Assembly: GCA_026874595.1 (NCBI GenBank)
Contig: CM049309.1
Coordinates: 90,604,723-90,668,722 of the forward strand
Source of the DNA: Sipunculus nudus
Lineage: Eukaryota; Annelida; Sipuncula; Golfingiida; Sipunculidae
Reading direction: 5' to 3'
DNA length: 64,000 nucleotides
The notes under the pieces are model-generated. The model saw only the letters and a list, made by a program, of their open reading frames with translations. It was not told where the DNA came from and made no database searches. A program made the translations under genes and the position numbers. Shown piece after piece: positions 23,459-34,209 of this stretch (position 1 is the stretch's first letter; each line of letters begins with the position of its first letter).

Positions 23459-23645
23459 CACGACTCGCAAAATTATTTAGCGACTCGCAAATGACTACTT
23501 CACGACTCGCAAAATCATTTAGCGACTCGCAAATGACCACTTCACGACTCGCAAAATCATTTAGCGACTCGCAATTAACCTCTTCACGACTCGCAAAATC
23601 ATTTAGCGACTCGCAAATGGCCACTTCATGCACGACTCGCAAAGC
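23459..23645. repeat. 42-bp minisatellite made of two CGACTCGCAAA half-units
   Basis: About 4.5 copies alternate CGACTCGCAAAATCATTTAG with CGACTCGCAAATGACCACTT. Because 42 is a multiple of three, both strands stay open and encode 14-residue repeats (SRLAKSFSDSQMTT on plus). That is an effect of the period, not evidence for a gene. The CGACTCG core is shared with the array at 12.0-12.4 kb. Confidence 0.9.
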
Positions 23646-23759
23646 GCTCATGAAACGGTCATTTTTTGGCAAATCATACAGCTCTTTTTTTTAGCTCTTT
23701 TCCCCCAATAAAATCTAAAGTAAATGCAGACAGCAATAAAGTAAGCAAAATCCGATAGA

Positions 23760-23840
23760 GTTTTATAGACGACTGATTTTTTACATAAAAATTTGGTGAT
23801 GCTAGCTCCTGACGTTTTCGAGATAGTGTGGGTTAACGTA
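23760..23840. repeat. Family D fragment
   Basis: TTTGGTGATGCTAGCTCCTG followed by ACGTTTTCGAGA matches the landmarks at 11098 and 11381. Confidence 0.4.
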
Positions 23841-24792
23841 CAGACGACGCAACACCATTGCATAAGCTCACGGGTCTGCTAAAAAGATCATAAACCTATC
23901 ATTAAAGACGATTTCAGCTCCCCTCTGGTGATTGAAAAATGAGGAATTTTGGCCTGAACTGTATACAGATTTGACATTTTGCGAATTCGCTTGCTCATGG
24001 GGCCTCCTACAGAACTGCCAATAACAATATATGTAGAAACGCTGATGTTTAAATACGAGTCTGCAGGGTCATGCCTAGAGCGCACTTCACGGGAATTAAG
24101 CAAATAATTTATAGTTTATACTCATTCCTTTGCGCATTTCTTGGCATCCATTTGTTAATTAAGTGAAGTCGTATAACCCTTTGCTTGTATTTATTAGAAA
24201 GGCGGTTGCGTGACCAATGGTTACATTATCTAGTTGATTCCCTTTGAGCGATCCCAGTATGAACTGTCTGGATGCACTTTTAAACAGGTCGGTTTGACTA
24301 CATCATCGACAAATTCAGTGTCGGCCGGGCACTGTAAGTCGAGGACAATAAGTGACATTATTTGAAAAAAATTGTCATATTTCAGATATAACCGCCGCCT
24401 TCTGCCAAATACATACAAAAATAAAAAAGGAAATACGTCTTCCTTTGTCTGCTCTGTTCTTTCTTTTCTTTGGTTCACTTTTCTGCCATATCATTCCGGA
24501 TGATATTTATGCAAACGTTATACCCAGAGGGCATTTCCTTACAATTTTTCTCACAATGTTAAAAACTTAAAATATTGTGAAACCTATTTGCTTAAGTTAA
24601 ACAAGCATATTCGTGGAATTTGTCCTCCTCTTCCACCTCTTGTTGTCTCCTGCTTGCCTTCTGAATACGTTCAAGTTTTTAATTTTTTTCCTGAATATGT
24701 CTCCCCTTGTCATAGTGGCTGTGTTTTAGTTTTCATTGTCCCCTGAAGATGTCTCTGTCATAAGTTTGGTTGTGTATTGGGACAAAACGGAA

Positions 24793-24796
24793 TTTT

Positions 24797-24827
<31 letters not shown>

Positions 24828-24829
24828 GT
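24793..24829. repeat. Homopolymer block T(14)G(22)
   Basis: Fourteen T directly followed by about twenty-two G on the plus strand. The long G tract could form a quadruplex and is also a likely sequencing-length uncertainty. Confidence 0.9.
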
Positions 24830-24990
24830 TGGAGCTTCTGATAATAAATTTACAGACAGACACTCCAAAACCAATCCCAACAAAGGTGATTGCATGAGAT
24901 CAGTCACTGAGTAAACTTTGATGAAATCAGATAATATTTAGGGTAGTTATCGCAAGGAAACGGACGGACAGATTGAACAGAAAACACAAA

Positions 24991-25028
24991 TCATTGTCGC
25001 CCCGTTTCGCGGAAGCGTGGGACAATGA
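24991..25028. other. Short perfect hairpin
   Basis: TCATTGTC at 24991-24998 pairs with GACAATGA at 25021-25028, with further C/G pairing inside. The surroundings look like the end of a repeat, but no family was assigned. Confidence 0.4.
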
Positions 25029-25445
25029 CAAAAGGTGGGTCCACCATCCTAATGAAGCAGTAACACATCACGATTTGAAAGCATACAGTAATTCATAATA
25101 ACCCATCCAATATACTCACAAATTGTTTTTCTATAAATATTAAGTATATATATAATAGTAGGTAATGTTCTCAACTTGACGAAGATTTTGTTGATATATA
25201 CTTTGCCAGAAGAAACAAAGTACCTCAAGAATTATTCTTGAAAAAAAAACAACTAACAAGGTAGACGGTGACAGTCAGGACAGCATAGGTTATGGCAATA
25301 ACACAGGCTTTATAGGCCAAGGCCTAAAAGGCTGAACCAGATGGCTAGAACTACGTCTGGATGCGGTGTATTAATAAAGAGAAGGTGATCCTGCTGTGCA
25401 TTGCAGACAAGAGAAAAGGCTCCCAGTGGCAGCTCGTAAATAACT

Positions 25446-26100
25446 AGAATACGGGTAGTCGACAAGCGACTACGTGTGACAAGCGACTACGTGTGACAAT
25501 CTACTATGTGTATCTGCCGAAATCAGAGTGGGATGGGTGAACCGAGGCATGAATTGAGTGGCAAGAGGAAATAGTTATTTGTTATTTGAAAGAGAAAGCT
25601 ATGCAAGATGTAAACATATGCAAACTTTTATGTGGATAAGTCAAACCACTGCTGAGATATGTGATATTTACCCTAGGCAGCTGCACAGATGGACACCATG
25701 CAAAAATGGTTGTAAGTTGGGCCACCAAATTTGTACTAGCTGTAGAGCTATGCAAGATTTATTCTCATGCTAAATTTTAGGCCAATACGTCAAACCAGTC
25801 CCGAGATATTAGCATGGAAGTCTGCAGTGTAAACGTCAATGTAGGTGGCCCTACCTGCCAAAAACTAAGAAAGTTATCCAAGGTGTATATATATGCAAAA
25901 TTTTAGGCATTCACGTCTAAACCACTATCCAGATACGAGTGATTTTATCCCACGGTAGACAAACAGAAGGACGCCGTGCAAAAATGGTTGCAGGTAGCGC
26001 CACCAGTTTTTTTTTGTCTGATATAAAGCTATCCAAGAGCTACACTCATGCACAATTTACGCCCGATTGGTAAAAAGAGTCCGAAGATATGTGGAATAAT
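25446..26100 (+). mobile_element. Family B element, plus copy
   Basis: Starts ACTAGAATACGGGTAGTCGA with a duplicated GACAAGCGACTACGTGTGA block, then GATTTCGGCAGATAC-type sequence in complement, then four core repeats carrying GTAGGTGGC or GTAGCGCCACC and 'TATGCAAA.TTTTAGGC'. The same head sequence, inverted, ends the copy at 47361-47905, which fixes the family boundary. Confidence 0.65.
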
Positions 26101-26313
26101 GTGGTAAATTTACTTTGGCTTGGTTACCCTAACGGCAAAAGTTCACAGGATGTTAAACTAATATTTTAAATAATAATCATCACGTAAATTTTTAACCAGC
26201 AATTCTATTCTTAAGATTGCTCACAAATACAGAAGCTGGCCAGTGAAATGTCTGCAAATGCTGTACACAGAAATTATATTCAGGAAGGTACCTTTGGAGA
26301 TTGTAAACGAATG

Positions 26314-27798
26314 ATCAGGCCCAACATATAAACATCGCATGTACAATCATGGGTGGTCTCAGGCCGTAAACAACATACAAACTTCACGTACTATTATGGG
26401 AATGATCAGGCCCAACACATCATACAAACATCACATACTATCATAGGAATGATCAGGCTCAACAACAAACAAACATCACATACTATCATGGGAATGATCA
26501 GGCCCAGCAACATACAAACATCACATACTATCATGGGAATGATCAGGCCCAACAACATACAAACATCACATACTATCATGGGAATGATCAGGCCCAACAC
26601 AGCATACAAACATCACATACTATCATGGGAATGATCAGGCCAAACACAACATACAAACATCACATACTATCATGGGAATGATCAGGCCCAACACAACATA
26701 CAAACATCACATACTATTATAGGAATGATCAGGCCCAACACATCATACAAACATCACATACTATTATGGGAATGATCAGGCCCAACACATCATACAAACA
26801 TCACATACTATCATGGGAATGATCAGGCTCAACAACATGCAAACATCACATACTATCATGGGAATGATCAGGTTCATCAACATACAAACATATACTATCA
26901 TGGGAATGATCAGGCCCAACACATCATTCAAACATCACATACTATCATGGGAATGATCAGGCCCAACACAACATACAATCATCACATACTATCATGGGAA
27001 TGATCAAGCCCAACACAACATACAAACATCACATACTATCATGGGAATGATCAGGCGCAACACAATACAAACATCACATTCTATTATGGGAATGATCAGG
27101 CCCAACATATAAACATCGCATGTACAATCATCGGTGGTCTCAGGCCGTAAACAACATACAGACTTCACGTACTATTTTGGGAATGATCAGGCCCAACACA
27201 TCATACAAACATCACATACTATCATGGGAATGATCAGGCCCAACACAACATACAAACATCACATACTATCATGGGAATGATCAGGCTCAACAACATACAA
27301 ACATCACATACTATCATGGGAATGATCAGGCCCAACAACATACAAACATCACATACTATCATGGGAATGATCAGGCCCAACAACATACAAACATCACATA
27401 CTATCATGGGAATGATCAGGCCCAACACAGCACAAACATCACATTCTATCATGGGAATGATCAGGCTCAACAACAAACAAACATCACATACTATAATGGG
27501 AATGATCAGGCCCAACACAACATACAAACATCACATACTATTATGGGAATGATCAGGCCCAACACGACATACAAACATCACATACTATTATGGGAATGAT
27601 TAGGCCCAACACATCATACAAACATCACATACTATCAGGGGAATGATCAGGCTCAACAACATACAAACATCACATACTATCATGGGAATGATCAGGGTCA
27701 ACAACATACAAACAGCATATACTATCATGGAAATGATCAGGCCCAACACATCACACAAACATCACATACTATCATGGGAATGATCAGGCCCAACATAG
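26314..27798. repeat. ~46-bp satellite array, about 32 copies
   Basis: The unit is 45-47 bp, for example ACAAACATCACATACTATCA followed by TGGGAATGATCAGGCCCAAC. A distinctive variant pair (CATATAAACATCGCATGTAC and GTGGTCTCAGGCCGTAAACA) occurs at about 26321 and again at about 27102, so about 17 units (781 bp) were duplicated as a block. The 15-residue open repeats on both strands arise from the 45-bp spacing. Confidence 0.95.
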
Positions 27799-28072
27799 AA
27801 TTTAAGTTAGCAGACTCCTCATACAATTCCAGATGGCACATGCAAAACTCTGAACCTTGATACATGTCCAGATGGGATAAGCAAGACTGACGTTAACACA
27901 GTGAATCGCAGAACACAAATACAATTTCCTATTTAACCTTTCATTAATTAATCATGTGTTATCCATTTATTGTCACATCACACACATGCCAACCATTTCA
28001 CTTTTTATTTATGCATCCCTTCATCTGCTACCTTTCACAAACAGCCAACTCGTATTTTATGGTGTTACACTT

Positions 28073-28078
28073 TTTATT
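28073..28078 (-). terminator. Poly(A) signal of RPS20
   Basis: AATAAA on the minus strand, 34 bp past the RPS20 stop codon, in the expected place for cleavage and polyadenylation. Confidence 0.8.
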
Positions 28079-28111
28079 GAATGACAGTTACATGTAAATG
28101 CAAGTCACTTC

Positions 28112-28168
28112 TTATGCGTCAGCGATGGTAACTTCTACCTCCACTCCTGGTTCAATGCTGATTGATGT
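28112..28168 (-). CDS. RPS20: RPS20 terminal exon
   Basis: Starts after CCACAGACAG and encodes [18 protein letters not shown] plus TAA. The two AGs four bases apart leave one in-frame choice that restores the conserved KQITSI sequence. Confidence 0.95.
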   Translation of the reverse strand, partial: TSISIEPGVEVEVTIADA

Positions 28169-31100
28169 CTGTCTGTGGGTCAAGGTCAACACATTATCAG
28201 TTACATTAACCAACATCTGAAATCTTTTTCTATGATAAATAAATGCTTGAGATACTCTGAAGATTGTGTTTACCAAAACAGAAAAAACAACTTGCAGCTA
28301 TAGTGAAGCTGCTGCTGTGCAATTCACTGAGGAATAGTGTAAAAACTAAAATATGCATTAAATCCAAAAGGAACATGAAAGCTTTACAGACGGGACAAAA
28401 CTATTAATACTGGTAATAATAAAGGCAAAGCTATAGAGTCATAATGTAGCAAGGCATAAATAATACTTACTTCATGCGTACTTACCACAAATATAAGAAT
28501 TTATACCTTTTTTATGTGAATTCTTAGTTTTGAACATTACTGAATGAAGGATACAATCTGCTTGACGATCTCAGACGGACTGTGGAGGTCAATGAGGCGC
28601 TTGTGGATCCTCATCTGGTATCTGTCCCATGTCTTGGAGCCCTCTCCACATGGTGTCTTACGGGTGGTAATGCGGAGAATCTTGGTGGGCATACGTACTG
28701 GACCCTTCACCTTCAAATGCTTGTCCTTGGCACCACGGATCAGATCGGCGCAAACTGAAACAATTGTAACATGCTCCAGAAACTCGGCCAAGATGCTAGC
28801 AATAAGAGGCTCTGCATTGTTCACTATTCTTACCCATTTATCATGTAATATTACTGTGCTTCAGTAAAGTGCCATATTTCTGTGTTAATCAAAATTTTAT
28901 GTTAATGAGATTTCCCACAAAATGTTATTTGCAGTGTTCTCTTAGTTAGGTGTCATCAATTAGCCTTGATTAGACAACCCTACTAAATGAGGAGGCTTAC
29001 ATAGTCAAAACCCCTGCATAATCCTAATTTAGTATCAGACTACATGACGACCAGTAGCACACAATTATCCTGGTGTCAACAAGGTCAAACTGTGGATTTA
29101 ATCATCCAGTCATACAAACCCCTAAATGGCAGACATGGGGTCTATTACAGTTGTTCTATTACTATTACTTTTACTTTCAATTTCTGATATTACTATTACT
29201 ATTACCACATTTTATCTTCTATTACTATTACTATTACTATTACTGGGGTATCTATTACTATTACTATTACATAAACTGATGGGAGGATTCTCAACTTTGC
29301 GCAGCCATGAGTGCTATAAACTAGCACTGCAATCACATTTTTATATTATATATTAATATTAGAAGCACCTATATCATCCTGTTACCTACACAATTTTCTT
29401 ATACAGTGTCTGTCATTAACAATAAGCCTAATGATACTGGAGATCTTAATTATTTCAGCTTCTTTAATTCTGTTTATATATATATATATATATTTTGAAA
29501 CCTCAATGATTATTGGGGCGTTTCAAGTTGAAATTATAAGATAATTGTATGAACTCTTGAATACATGTAATTTTAAAGCAACCCATTGTAAAGACCCTGG
29601 CATATGTAAAATATTGATTTATAATTATATGCATACTTGTACATTTTTTATTATTTTCATATATATTTCACATAAATTTATTTTATAGTACATACTTCTG
29701 TTAAGATTTAATCTTCTTTCGCATGATTAATAAATAAAGTTTTCAGTGTAACTAAAAATGGTCTCCAAAGGAATTATTCATGATTATGTCATATTAATAT
29801 TTAGTATCAAAGCTGACAATTTAGTCCTTTATGTATGTATCAGGAGAGGAATTTTGGTAGGGCTGTCTCCTGTTTCTACTGTTTACATCAAGATTCTGGA
29901 CAGATTCTAAACTGGAGACAAAAGTACCCCATCTTCTCAAGTGTATATATGTTCATTTGGATATGATGCCATGTTTTATTTTATCACATAGTACATCTTG
30001 AGAGTGAACAGAGAGGTGGTAAACTTTACAATAATGGTAGCATGCATGGCTTTTATTCTTCAGGCATGCCTTTCTTCATTGCAGCCAAACCAGCATAGGA
30101 TAATTTAGGAATATGGAGAGTGATTTAAACTTATATCAATTTAAAAAAACAAATAAAATATTATTTATATCACTTTCACAATTAATTTGGTATTCAACAA
30201 TCTTATACTTTAAATTTTGTACATAACAGGATCTAATTATTTGATATCAAAATTTCAGATATTAAATAATAAAATATTAACAGTTACTTATATTCTCATA
30301 TTATATAATCAAATAAATTAATATCTTTAAAAAAAATTGTTCATTTAATTTTCAAAATATAAATTAACATAATTTTAGATACTGAATGAAGGTCTGCAAA
30401 ATTGGTACTATGAAATAACAGACAAGTATTAAAAGAATTATTTTAAAAGAATATTTATATAAATTAAATAGATAATAGTATAAATACATGTGCCTGCAGT
30501 ATGACTTTATCAAAGTGATTGTAGTACTGGTATGAGTTTATATAGCATTGTAGGCTTCCATACGTTATAGGTAGTGAAAACATCATAAGCTTATCATGAA
30601 CATTTTGGGTCTGCACTGCAACTACATCTGGTTCCATATTCTATTTTTCTTAAATGTGTGTTATTGCAATCTGTATGATTAAAATGCAAACTGGCTTGTG
30701 AAAATAAATCTAGGTACATTTCAGAATATGCATATGGATTGATGGATGTGAGATAAGATGTACATGTCAATATAATAATACACAATTGATCTGTCTCATA
30801 ACATCAAACATTCCACTGTTTATCCATGGTTTACTAATCAAAGGTCAGATTGTGCCAGGTTACCTATTTGGCTGTGACCTGCTCTGTCCAGTACTCTTAT
30901 GTAATTAGCACCAGTGGTCACCAGCAGTGTGGCAGCTAGCCCATGCTTGCCTCAACAATAGGCACTTCCTGGGCAATTGCTGGACAAGAATTGAGTGTGT
31001 TCAGCATTATTTGCTGATATGCTTCATGATCAAGGGGCTCACAGGAAGTAATAGAAAGTAATATGTATTACTCTATTACTTTGCCTTCTGTTTCTATTAC

Positions 31101-31654
31101 TATTACTATTACAGCTAAAATTTTTGAGTCTATTACTATTACTATAACATGGAAAAAGCTGTAATAGTCTATTACTATTACTATTACTTATTACTATTAC
31201 CCCATGTCTGCTAAATGGCACACTATTTTCAGAGTGACACACTACCATGGCAAATGTTTGCTTAAAACAGAAAATTAAAATGTATAAAAACGAAAAAGGG
31301 AGCTCTACAAATGGCCAGAAGAAAAGGAGTCACTTTAGTGAGCCAGACATGACAAATAGACAAGGAATTTATCCATAACCAATAAGCCAATTTCTCCCAT
31401 GACAGCAGGCTGATGATACAGAATTGAGATTGGCTATCTAATTTGTTAATTTGCTAAAAATGTTTATTATCAGGCAGAAGAGAATTTAATACATCAAACA
31501 GGGTCATTCATTTTGTCACAATAATGGACTGAAATGACATATTATACTGACCTTTCTCAAGACTCTTCACATTGCGACTGGTCAGAGTAATACGGATGCG
31601 GTGGATTGGTGTTTCGTCACCAGACGGTGCCTTGCCAGTTTCCTTGTAGTGGGA
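28112..31654 (-). CDS. RPS20: 40S ribosomal protein S20 (all but the first exon)
   Basis: Component of the small ribosomal subunit (uS10 family), in the head of the 40S particle. Three coding exons on the minus strand, 31654-31552, 28754-28555 and 28168-28112, join in phase into 119 residues ending VEVTIADA. Diagnostic stretches are [53 protein letters not shown] and [18 protein letters not shown]. The length equals the metazoan protein once the initiator methionine is added. The first exon, probably 5'UTR plus ATG as in many ribosomal-protein genes, was not located; it must lie upstream of 31654. The 2.8-kb intron between the first two exons listed holds two CTATTAC-repeat blocks. The gene is head to head with TM9SF4. 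Confidence 0.96.
28555..28754 (-). CDS. RPS20: RPS20 central exon
   Basis: Acceptor TTGTTTCAG, 200 nt, donor GTATCC, which is weak beyond the GT. Carries the core of the uS10 fold, from VCADLIRG through SEIVKQI. Both ends are fixed by conservation of the protein. Confidence 0.95.
29140..29274. repeat. CTATTAC repeat block 1 (RPS20 intron)
   Basis: Irregular runs of CTATTAC/TATTAC separated by short unique pieces, preceded by CAGACATGGGG at 29130-29140. A mirrored CCCCATGTCTG follows the second block at about 31204. Confidence 0.85.
29275..31060. other. RPS20 intron sequence between the CTATTAC blocks
   Basis: AT-rich, with a small AT microsatellite at about 29466. No coding or RNA gene could be supported. 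A box C/D small nucleolar RNA was looked for throughout the RPS20 introns and not found with confidence. Confidence 0.4.
31061..31215. repeat. CTATTAC repeat block 2 (RPS20 intron)
   Basis: Begins with a hairpin (AAGTAATAGA against TCTATTACTT), continues with CTATTAC runs in the same orientation as block 1, and ends with CCCCATGTCTG, the inverse of the motif preceding block 1. Confidence 0.85.
31552..31654 (-). CDS. RPS20: RPS20 exon encoding residues ~2-35
   Basis: Acceptor TTCATTATAG just before the exon (minus strand) and donor GTCAGT at 31551-31546. It encodes [16 protein letters not shown] and then the conserved [10 protein letters not shown]. It ends one base into the valine codon. Confidence 0.95.
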
Positions 31655-32329
31655 CTATAATGAATACAGAGAATGTTATTCAATGGGAACTCAAAAAGAC
31701 AACCTGTACGCTTTTAGAATGAGGAATGTTATTCAGGTGAGAAACTGTATTGGTTAATACTCATCGGGAGTTATATGAAAATCCATTAGATATTTGAGAA
31801 GTCTATTGATAAATATGTATAATGAGTTCGATGAAAATCCATAGGCTTTTTGGTAAGTCAGTAACAGAGTCACCACAGTGCATACAAACTGCAGTGACCT
31901 CTGACCTTTTTAAATGTGCATGGATTTTGCTGGAAATCAAACTTTGGCAAGATACTTTAACATTTGTTGAGTTTTATCAAATTCCATAATATTCCTCATA
32001 AGTTATCTTGGTGACACCACAAAGTAGCATAATGACCTGTGACATTATTAGGCTGTTGCTATAGGTTTAGACACTGATCATACAGGCTTAAGTTCCTGCA
32101 CTTTCTATGAGCATGCACACTGACACTGCCAGACACATCCATAAAAGCTATTTCTCCTGCACCAACTATCAGACCTACCAGAACATTTGCTATTGTTCTG
32201 GCATTTAGTAATAAATATAAATTTTATCTAATTTTCATTGTAGCACTATATGTAGGACTTTCTACAACTTGGAGAATATGCATAGACCTGGAGATCTGCA
32301 AAATTCCCAAAGATTTTTCATCATTTGTG

Positions 32330-34200
32330 ACAAAAGCAGACTGCTTGATTTTAAATTGACCATGGCCTATATAAATAAATGTTCATTGTTCATAGGTTTG
32401 AGATGAAGTCCATATATGATTTTTAATAAAAATAAAATTAGGCCTTTTCCCAGTTTAACATGTTAAAATATTAAGGAAAACTGATTAATATAATGGGCTC
32501 TATTTATAAATTTCTATTTGCATGTAGGCCTACAACTTTCAAAGATTATCCAAAAATTGCACAGAATATTACTGTAGATATGGTATACCTATGTTAGTAT
32601 GTACTAACAGTTCTTCATATAACTGCACAAGTGCAAACTAGAAAAAGTCTGGACCTTAAGCTCTGGGGCAATGTGGTCCGGGGCTCTAGACACTTTGTAT
32701 TAAATATGCCCAGATTTCCTCTATAGTTGAATCAAGGCGAGATAATCTATTTGTAAGTACAGAAGTGTGCCGTATTTCCGAATACCAAATTTCCGAAAAT
32801 TCGTTTTACCTGAAAATTTATTCATATTTCCGAAATATATTTCAAGTATGTAAAAACCTAAAATGAGTATTGTAATTACGAATCACAAGGCCTGCAGTCA
32901 TGTGTTAAGTCCAGTGTTGACCCGAATTAATTAGTTCTGGGCCAATGTCACCAGGGCAGAGGTGTGAAAACCACTGCTAGCTCCTAAACGCTCGGCCCCC
33001 TGTACCCCTAGCAAGCGACTGAGCAGTTTATCCAAGAGCACTTGTGTGTTATCAACTACATCTCGTTTGTACTCGTGCAAGCAGAGTTCGTCGGCTTGTG
33101 ACAGGATGTCATGCCAAATAACTGAACAGTTTACTCCCATCAGCATTGGTGAGGTATAATCATTAATGCTTGTGCTTGAGCAGCTTTTCAATGTCCCAGT
33201 CTTCAATTACGTAGATCGATAGGAAACACCATGTTCCTTGGCAATGTTATTTGACCTTTCCCTCCAGTGAATTTGATAAAAAAAAGAACACGCACGTCTC
33301 CTTACAGCAGGTTAGACTGATCTTTGCCAATTATGCTTAGCAATAATCCAATATTTTTAAAACGTCCAGGTCGTCGATTACGAATATCAAAAAGAAACAT
33401 CGTGTTCCTCAGGTAAAATGGTGCCAAGTTAATCTTTAACTGTCGTACTAACTTGCCGCTAGACCACTGTCTGCATTTCCGAATGTTCGTTTTTACAAAC
33501 AAAAAGCTTGCCCCCTGACGCTTTTGGAAAAACAGCGCTCTACTGTGGTTATGGTGGGTTTTGAGAAAATCTATCAAAGCCCTGGTTAGTTATCGCGGCA
33601 ACAATAAAGGTTAACAGACGGACAGTATACCATAATATTCTGTAAATCCTAAAAAAGACCTATTTTAAAGAGTGAATTGACAGGCCTTCATCTATTAGTC
33701 AACTGTATGGCTACCAATCATTGTGTAGCCTTCTGTCAGCAATTTACATTCATTTTGTCACAGGTCACTCCATGGTTCACCTGGCATTTGAGCTGCTAAT
33801 AAAGTCCATAAAATTTAAACAAAGTGTCTAAAGCTCTGGACCCAGTCATTGCCCCAGAGCTAAAGGTCGAGAATACTGAAGAGCTGCAAGTACATGTAAA
33901 CATGAGCATTATGAGTAATACTCATACATTACAATTATAGGCCTACATGCAAAAAGAAACTTATTAATGAAGCCCATCATAGTTATCAATCTTCAATAAT
34001 TTCTTATTGACCTAGGAGTAGGCCAAATTATATTTTCGTTAAAATCATATTTGGACCATCTCAAGCCTAGTTATAAACAATGAACATATGTTTACATGTC
34101 TTTTGTTTAAGTTTTCTGCATTAATTCTGAATTTATATTTTAAACTTGCTTAGGTCCTGGTCAATTTAAAATCAAGCAGTTCGCTTCCATCACATTTTAA
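32330..34200. repeat. Large imperfect inverted repeat (foldback element)
   Basis: The left arm (32330-32720) and the complement of the right arm (34200-33810) share ordered blocks: CTGCTTGATTTTAAATTGAC, ATGTTCATTGTT, GATATGATTTTTAA-like, TTGCATGTAGGCCTA, CTCTGGGGCAATG and TAGACACTTTGT. Arms of about 390 bp enclose about 1.1 kb. Two minus-strand frames of 91 codons each (33206-32931 and 33577-33302) sit in the loop and look distantly alike around a 'GGAACA..GTTTC' block. I do not recognise them. Old, non-autonomous DNA element suspected. Confidence 0.65.
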
Positions 34201-34209
34201 GAAAATTCA

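Noticed and set aside
23459-23645. CRISPR-like array of regular repeats
   Set aside because: The DNA is from an animal, the units are contiguous tandem repeats, and there are no unique spacers.
23352-23694. Overlapping plus and minus frames of 89 and 106 codons
   Set aside because: Caused by the 42-bp minisatellite; no sign of real coding.
26353-27552. 93- to 97-codon repetitive frames on both strands
   Set aside because: Products of the 45-bp satellite period, open on both strands and without biological composition.
28862-28960. Box C/D snoRNA in an RPS20 intron (minus strand TTGATGA and CTGA)
   Set aside because: The C box departs from RUGAUGA, no terminal stem or guide is evident, and the D box context is weak.
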